Source of the DNA: Strongylocentrotus purpuratus
Lineage: Eukaryota > Echinodermata > Echinoidea > Camarodonta > Strongylocentrotidae
DNA length: 64,000 bases
Assembly: GCF_000002235.5 (NCBI RefSeq)
Contig: NW_022145612.1
Coordinates: forward strand, 16,608,809-16,672,808
Direction: 5' to 3'
Part shown: one piece after another, positions 61,101-64,000 of the stretch
Layout of the letters: the number at the start of each line of letters is the position of its first letter
How positions within the stretch are numbered: the stretch's first letter is position 1
Translations under genes and position numbers: made by a program
The notes under the pieces: generated by a model
Told to the model about the DNA's origin: nothing
The model's input: only the letters and a program-made list of their open reading frames with translations
The model's database searches: none

Positions 61101-63663
61101 TAACTCGTGAATCAGCTCTAACTTCTGTAGTAAAATTGTTGTTAATGGAGTCACGATCATCTGCGGTTTCCTCTGGGTTAATTTACTCCACGGGTTGCTG
61201 CTTTAGATAGATGATCTGTATTTCTTCTGGTGACTATACTGGTGGGAATATCAGTACTAATATGAAAGGATCTTTATCTAATTCCATCAGTGTTTGGATC
61301 TTGAATTGTACCAGAGTTCCGTGTTACCAGACGACGTCAATGTACTTTTGCTTCTCTAACACGCTTATGGCGGCTCCATTCTAATACTGTTTTACATCTT
61401 TGTGTACCCCCCCCCCCTCTCTCTATAAAAGGTCCCCCTCGGACATCTACAAGGAACCCTTCTACAGTCAAGACCGAAACGGTGAGGGCGCCCTTTGGCG
61501 GCGTGGCTCCAAGAGGATCATCGGGTGGCTACCCTATCAAGGACGGATCAGGAGCCTCCAAGGGCCAGTCTGGTCATCAGGATGAGGTGCTCATTGATCA
61601 GGAAGGGGGCTACTTCGAAGTGAATCCTGATTACAAGGGACCTGCGGTGGACCGAGTATTGCCTTTGATTGCGTCTGGTGTTGCAGGGGTCATTACACTG
61701 ACCGCTGTGGTAGCGTTCGTGCTGATAGTCATTAACAGAAGGAGAAGGAGGAGAAACAAAGTCCAACCGGGGTAAGAGTTCATTCATGGGCACCCATAGT
61801 GTCATTTATGTTGTTATCAAATGGCCTTATATGGGTCATGTGGGAGCATTATGTTTGGTTGACCCGATTGCTACTGAATTCTCTCGTTGATCTGGGTTTA
61901 ATACAGGGACCGCCCGGTTCCCTGCATACATCATATTAGAACATTACAATATCATCGGTTATAGATAGATATACGTGAAAATGAAGGGGAAAAAATTGCA
62001 GATTAAAATACGCAAAACCCAACCAAAACGTTTACTTACGGGATGTAAAAATTACTTCCTATGAATGGTCTATAATATAGAAATAATTACCCCTTTCTCA
62101 TATTGGTCCGGCATAATTTGTCTGGCACTGATCACATATTATTTTCAGACTAAGACAGATGCTTAGATAATTACAGAGTAGGGATTTATTTGTAATTTGC
62201 AAGAAACAATATCATTATAAAAACAGGTGTGGATTAGAATCAGATGACGAGATTAAGCAAAAAGTGATGCTTTTATTATCTGATATATTCTTAGATCTGC
62301 AAGCATGATTTTCTTTTATTTACACATGTATATAAATTATTAACATATGTCAATGACATCATCGCACAATTGTAGTTGCAAAACACTGATGTAATAATGG
62401 GAACAATCATGACGCATTTGGAATATTGTTAATTTAATCAGATTCGTTATTTAGTTCTTTATTTCAAGAAGTAACTAATTTAGACTAAACAGGCTAATTA
62501 TGAACATGGACCCGATGTTGTCTGCTGAAATAACTATAAGGAATTTCTGGTCAATGGATTAATCAATAATCCATTATTTGTTTGGATATGTACACCTTCG
62601 AGATAAATGTGATTAGAAAAACCAGACATGACGGATTTGACACCAAATGAGTGCGTTCACGGCCCTTATGTATATGCTTCCTCCAAGAAGAAGAATCCCT
62701 CTTCAAGATAGGAGGGGCGGATGGAGGGCGGGGGGCAATGCAGGTCTGTACCCCATAGGATATTTAGCTGAATCTGGTAATAGGGAGATGAAAATCGACG
62801 CCCCTTGCTTCAGCCCTTATTTACTCAGTCCCACAAAATTAACAAAATCCACCTTCCATTGTCATGCTTGTTGCCAGCGTTATTGACTCCTCCAAAAATG
62901 ATAATGATCCTCCTCAATTATACTGACAACCTCTTCCTCCCTTCTGCCACCCCCTCCTGTATTAAAAACCACCTATCTATTTCTACAATTTGCATTGTCT
63001 CCGCAACTATTCAAACGACATGAGCCCCATAAAATGATCGACACTAATCTATGATGTCTACAGTTTCAAAAAAACTTGGCTACACAAGTACGACTAATCG
63101 ATAACACCTGCTTTCAGGAGTACGTGTGTGTCTATACAAGTACTGTATTACTCATTGAAAGTCAAACCCCAGAGAGAACGTTCCAAGTCTTTGTTGATTT
63201 TGTTAATATCAAAATAGGGATGATGTGAGGGGAAATAGATTGATAATGTGGCTAGACTCTAATGTAAGATTTGTCGAATGGTTTTGAGGCCCAAGTTAAG
63301 CGGAGGAATCTTGATGCCGATTTTCTTTCATCGACATGGGTATCAATAAGGTGCTCTTTGGTTTTTGTTTTCTTTCTTTTAAATACGTGGGTTATGTCAT
63401 ATACTTTCTTCCCAATAATATTGACTTGAGTAATCACGTTATCCTTCATTTTTCCTGAATGTTTCCTTATCAATTTTGATTCGTGCAGATTTCATGACTC
63501 TGTTCGGTTCCGCACTAACAACCAGCCGAAGGGCACGACTAAGCTCGAGATGAAACGAATGTCAACGGAGAAATCCTCAGCACATGCCCTGGCGCTTGCT
63601 GCTACCATGACGAATACAAAGGCATCCAAGAAATTCAAGAGATTGTCTCGAAAAGGTAAATAG
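36828..63663 (+). CDS. EMI-domain single-pass membrane protein gene (five exons)
   Basis: Spliced frame of about 303 residues from exons 36828-37000, 58481-58585, 59002-59120, 61432-61771 and 63489-63663. Layout: signal peptide about residues 15-41; EMI domain about 44-126 with six cysteines (53, 81, 89, 114, 115, 125); Ser/Thr/Pro/Gly-rich linker 128-205; transmembrane helix about 208-233; Arg stop-transfer cluster 235-240; basic cytoplasmic tail to the end. All splice sites are GT-AG and the phases join without a break. EMI domains are protein-interaction modules of extracellular proteins (EMILINs, MEGF10/11, Draper, Nimrod A). In the membrane-bound relatives the domain is followed by EGF repeats; none are seen here. 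Function is therefore inferred only as a cell-surface adhesion or recognition protein. Skipped alternative exons in the long introns cannot be excluded. Confidence 0.85.
37001..41138. other. Intron 1, first part
   Basis: AT-rich intron sequence. A 135-codon minus-strand frame (37336-37743) and an overlapping plus-strand frame across 37390-37530 were both judged not to be genes. At 40629-40890 three diverged copies of a motif like GAGG...GGTTATTC.AACAGGTTT occur. Confidence 0.5.
40629..40890. repeat. Three degenerate copies of a ~43-base motif
   Basis: Copies near 40629, 40715 and 40845 share the pattern TTTTGAGG..., GGTTATTC(A)AACAGGTTT and ATACA. They are separated by AT-rich spacers of similar make-up, which suggests an old tandem array. 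Confidence 0.4.
41139..41476. mobile_element. Harbinger-like MITE with TTA target duplication
   Basis: A 332-bp element (41142-41473) between TTA duplicates. The termini are inverted: left GGCGAGGCGTCAAAAATA, right TATTTTTGACGCCTCGCC in its inverse form with a small gap. Subterminal blocks ATACCAGC and GCTGGTAT also pair. A 3-bp TTA/TAA duplication with a GG-starting terminus is the PIF/Harbinger pattern. The interior is much richer in G and C than the host intron and has many GCCGGC/GGCTGC motifs in both orientations. There is no transposase. Confidence 0.7.
41477..45680. other. Intron 1, second part
   Basis: AT-rich. A G/C-run pair at 42853-43022 (GGAGGTGGGG... and ...CCCCCTCCTC) could be the ends of a small decayed element. 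T11 followed by G14 near 43449-43477. No exon was recognised. Confidence 0.4.
45690..45835 (+). pseudogene. Reverse-transcriptase scrap of a non-LTR retrotransposon
   Basis: One plus-strand frame reads RFRTHAGVPQGATMGPVPFR at about 45759-45818. GVPQG...GP..F is the conserved block of non-LTR (LINE) reverse transcriptases just before the catalytic YADD block. The flanking sequence loses similarity on both sides and no YADD is present, so this is a short dead fragment. It lies inside intron 1 of the EMI gene in the same orientation. The C-richer composition of the piece also sets it apart from the AT-rich intron. Confidence 0.5.
45836..50825. other. Intron 1, third part
   Basis: AT-rich with a G16 run near 46046 and a pyrimidine-rich tract at 46970-47290. 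A sequence near 49888-49908 (CAAAGTTACAATACCTTTAA) resembles one end of the family A MITE but its partner was not found. No exon was recognised. Confidence 0.4.
50826..51316. mobile_element. TTAA-flanked MITE, family B, copy 1 (with nested insertion)
   Basis: A 491-bp element between TTAA ends. The left terminus reads AGATAAGCTCCAGTACTGGT after TTAA. The right end reads ACCAGTACTAAAGTTTATCT before TTAA, its inverse with three mismatches. It is nearly identical (roughly 96-97% by eye) to the copy at 52925-53318 in the same orientation, except for a fold-back insertion at 50934-51037 that is missing from the sister. No coding capacity. Confidence 0.8.
50934..51037. mobile_element. Fold-back element nested in the MITE
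   Basis: About 100 bases whose two halves are inverted copies. The left arm begins ATTCGTCACTGTTTTCACGA and the right arm ends TCGTGAAAATAGGGACGAAT; both contain AGTGACGGTAGTGA in inverse orientation. Arms of about 34-38 bases enclose a loop of about 30. The sister MITE at 52925 reads straight across this point, so the insertion boundary is visible, with ATT on both sides as a likely 3-bp duplication. Confidence 0.75.
51317..52924. other. Intron 1 between the two family B MITEs
   Basis: AT-rich intron sequence with a (TAC)n microsatellite at about 52094-52153 that decays to 52220. No exon seen. The 89-codon frame over the microsatellite is Leu-rich repeat translation. Confidence 0.5.
52094..52220. 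repeat. (TAC)n microsatellite
   Basis: About twenty TAC/ACT units with a few interruptions, then irregular TACTA units. Confidence 0.95.
52925..53318. mobile_element. TTAA-flanked MITE, family B, copy 2
   Basis: A 394-bp copy with the same TTAA-bounded inverted termini as 50826-51316 and no nested insertion. It serves as the empty-site reference for the fold-back element. Confidence 0.8.
53458..53757. mobile_element. Possible TIR element with GTTTAGCGTCC ends
   Basis: GTTTAGCGTCC at 53458-53468 is exactly inverted at 53747-53757 (GGACGCTAAAC), enclosing 300 bases. Inside, pyrimidine-rich and purine-rich tracts also face each other (CCGCTTCCTTTTGG, later GGGCCTCCTCCTTCC) and GCGGCCAT occurs twice. 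No target duplication was clear, so the superfamily is unknown. Confidence 0.45.
53758..57718. other. Intron 1, fourth part
   Basis: AT-rich. A CA-rich tract lies at 55917-55990 and an interrupted G-run at about 56320-56345. Overlapping frames at 54928-55169 on both strands have no motif. No exon was recognised. Confidence 0.4.
57719..57889. mobile_element. 171-bp near-complete hairpin (fold-back MITE)
   Basis: The whole unit is one inverted repeat. The outer arm TTAGATTTGCACGACGAGAA, running on through CGTGGACTG, is matched exactly in inverse on the right. The inner arms (GCAATGTGACGTC and GACGTCACATTGC) also pair, leaving a loop of under 20 bases. The ends are ATTAGGAAC and GTCCCTAAT. TA or AT could be the duplicated target. 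No protein is encoded. Its TGACGTCA-like core resembles a CRE site. Confidence 0.75.
57890..58480. other. Intron 1, last part
   Basis: AT-rich, ending in a T-run of about 18 and ATCTTTGCAG, the acceptor of exon 2. Confidence 0.6.
58481..58585 (+). CDS. EMI gene exon 2: middle of the EMI domain
   Basis: Encodes residues 58-92 plus two bases, completing the split Ser codon from exon 1. The translation VTNVQRIPMSGIQTKKFRYM then TKCSVFGVAMCSRYR holds the second and third EMI cysteines. Their 28-base-pair-of-residue spacing from Cys53 (residue 53 to 81) equals that in MEGF10-type domains, and CSRYR is a typical EMI string. The acceptor is strong (long T-run, TTTGCAG). The donor is AG|GTTTGT, weaker but acceptable, in phase 2. 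Confidence 0.85.
59002..59120 (+). CDS. EMI gene exon 3: end of the EMI domain
   Basis: Encodes residues 93-132 plus one base. LVYVNAFRELISTQYAVRPG is followed by CCKGYLQDGTLCVEAPPTT. The CC-x-GY...C pattern is the conserved end of EMI domains and carries cysteines four to six. The acceptor CCTCAATAG lies 416 bases after exon 2, and the donor is A|GTAAGT in phase 1. Thr/Pro residues at the end start the linker to the membrane. Confidence 0.88.
59121..61431. other. Intron 3
   Basis: AT-rich. At about 59588-59692 a short Cys-containing frame could be an alternative last exon (see findings). An AT-rich 81-codon frame at 60205-60450 has no motif. The intron ends in C11, (CT)n and TATAAAAG before exon 4. 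Confidence 0.55.
61432..61771 (+). CDS. EMI gene exon 4: linker and transmembrane helix
   Basis: Encodes residues 133-245 plus two bases. The first half is a Ser/Thr/Pro/Gly-rich linker without cysteines (TSTRNPSTVKTETVRAPFGG and similar), then an acidic stretch (DEVLIDQEGGYFEVNPDYKG). The segment VLPLIASGVAGVITLTAVVA then FVLIVI is a clear transmembrane helix, followed by NRRRRRRNK, which fixes the cytoplasmic side. The acceptor has a C/CT-rich tract. The donor is GG|GTAAGA in phase 2. GC content is far above the intron. Confidence 0.88.
61772..63488. other. Intron 4
   Basis: AT-rich intron sequence ending ATTCGTGCAG. No additional exon recognised. Confidence 0.6.
63489..63663 (+). CDS. EMI gene exon 5: cytoplasmic tail
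   Basis: Encodes residues 246-301 and continues in frame: FHDSVRFRTNNQPKGTTKLE, then MKRMSTEKSSAHALALAATM and a basic end (TNTKASKKFKRLSRK). Two endings are possible. Reading on gives GK and TAG at 63661-63663, which would finish the protein at 303 residues. Alternatively AAAAG|GTAAAT at 63655 is a usable donor in phase 1, and an acceptor-like GCTGCCGACAG near 63939 opens a short frame with a stop about a dozen codons on. No poly(A) signal was seen before the window ends. No tyrosine-based or kinase signalling motif is visible in the tail. Confidence 0.75.
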
Positions 63664-64000
63664 CAATTGTCTTAATCTTGTCATCGTGAACAGAACACAA
63701 TTGGTAACTGATTAACGGTTTGGTTAAAAAAAAAATTGTCATTGCAATCCTCGTCGCAGAACGGCGTAGAAATGTTCACATCATGAGATGGCGCTCTTCA
63801 GTTAATTCAAACATAACCAATGAAGCCACTAGTTACATTTAATTTTTTTATATATACCTTTTTTCCTTATTTCTGAAAATATAAGAGGAAATGTGTTGAA
63901 TATGTTAAAATCTGCAACATATTTTTGCTGCCGACAGTATGTGAACAAAGCGTACAGGAGGCAGAACTACAATAACATGAAGCTAAATTGTACTGCTTTA
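63664..64000. other. 3' untranslated region or intron 5
   Basis: AT-rich. No AATAAA on the plus strand. A possible acceptor near 63939 (GCTGCCGACAG) could begin an alternative last exon. Confidence 0.4.

Noticed and set aside
1-64000. CRISPR arrays, bacterial operons, rRNA genes, LTR or virus-like elements
   Set aside because: No regularly spaced repeats, no ribosome-binding-site-led gene series, no rRNA signatures, and no LTRs, capsid or integrase motifs were seen.

Overview
This is eukaryotic, AT-rich, intron-rich DNA with long non-coding stretches, many GA/TA/TG microsatellites, an unusual number of poly(G)/poly(C) runs, several small terminal-inverted-repeat (TIR) transposons and LINE 3' ends. 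The style fits a marine invertebrate deuterostome, probably an echinoderm. That is an inference from genome style and protein families, because no marker gene is present.

The best-supported gene runs left to right from about 36.3 kb to at least 63.66 kb. Five exons with consistent splice phases (36828-37000, 58481-58585, 59002-59120, 61432-61771, 63489-63655/63663) encode a protein of about 303 residues. It has a signal peptide, one EMI domain with the six-cysteine pattern, a Ser/Thr/Pro/Gly linker, one transmembrane helix, an Arg stop-transfer cluster and a basic cytoplasmic tail. No EGF repeats are seen, unlike MEGF/Draper/Nimrod A proteins. Intron 1 is 21.5 kb and holds most of the recent transposons.

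Upstream (1-36 kb) no complete gene could be built. There are isolated coding-like exons. On the plus strand these are 16026-16199 and a possible terminal exon 33896-34150 followed by AATAAA. On the minus strand they are 20055-20302 with a downstream AATAAA, 21360-21479, 21574-21870, 29220-29453 and 9382-9475. They suggest one gene on each strand, but I could not name any product.

Mobile DNA: a TTAA-flanked piggyBac-like element (382-1165); two further TTAA MITE families with two copies each (7645-8087 and 11215-11716; 50826-51316 and 52925-53318); a hAT MITE with a perfect 8-bp target duplication (18664-18949); a TTA-flanked Harbinger-like MITE (41139-41476); a 171-bp near-complete hairpin (57719-57889); a fold-back insertion nested inside one MITE, with the empty site preserved in its sister copy (50934-51037); a poly(A)-tailed retrocopy with 9-bp duplications (26744-27371); two LINE 3' ends; a reverse-transcriptase scrap; and a tRNA-derived SINE head. 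No retroviral, LTR or Polinton element, no CRISPR array and no rRNA or intact tRNA gene was seen.
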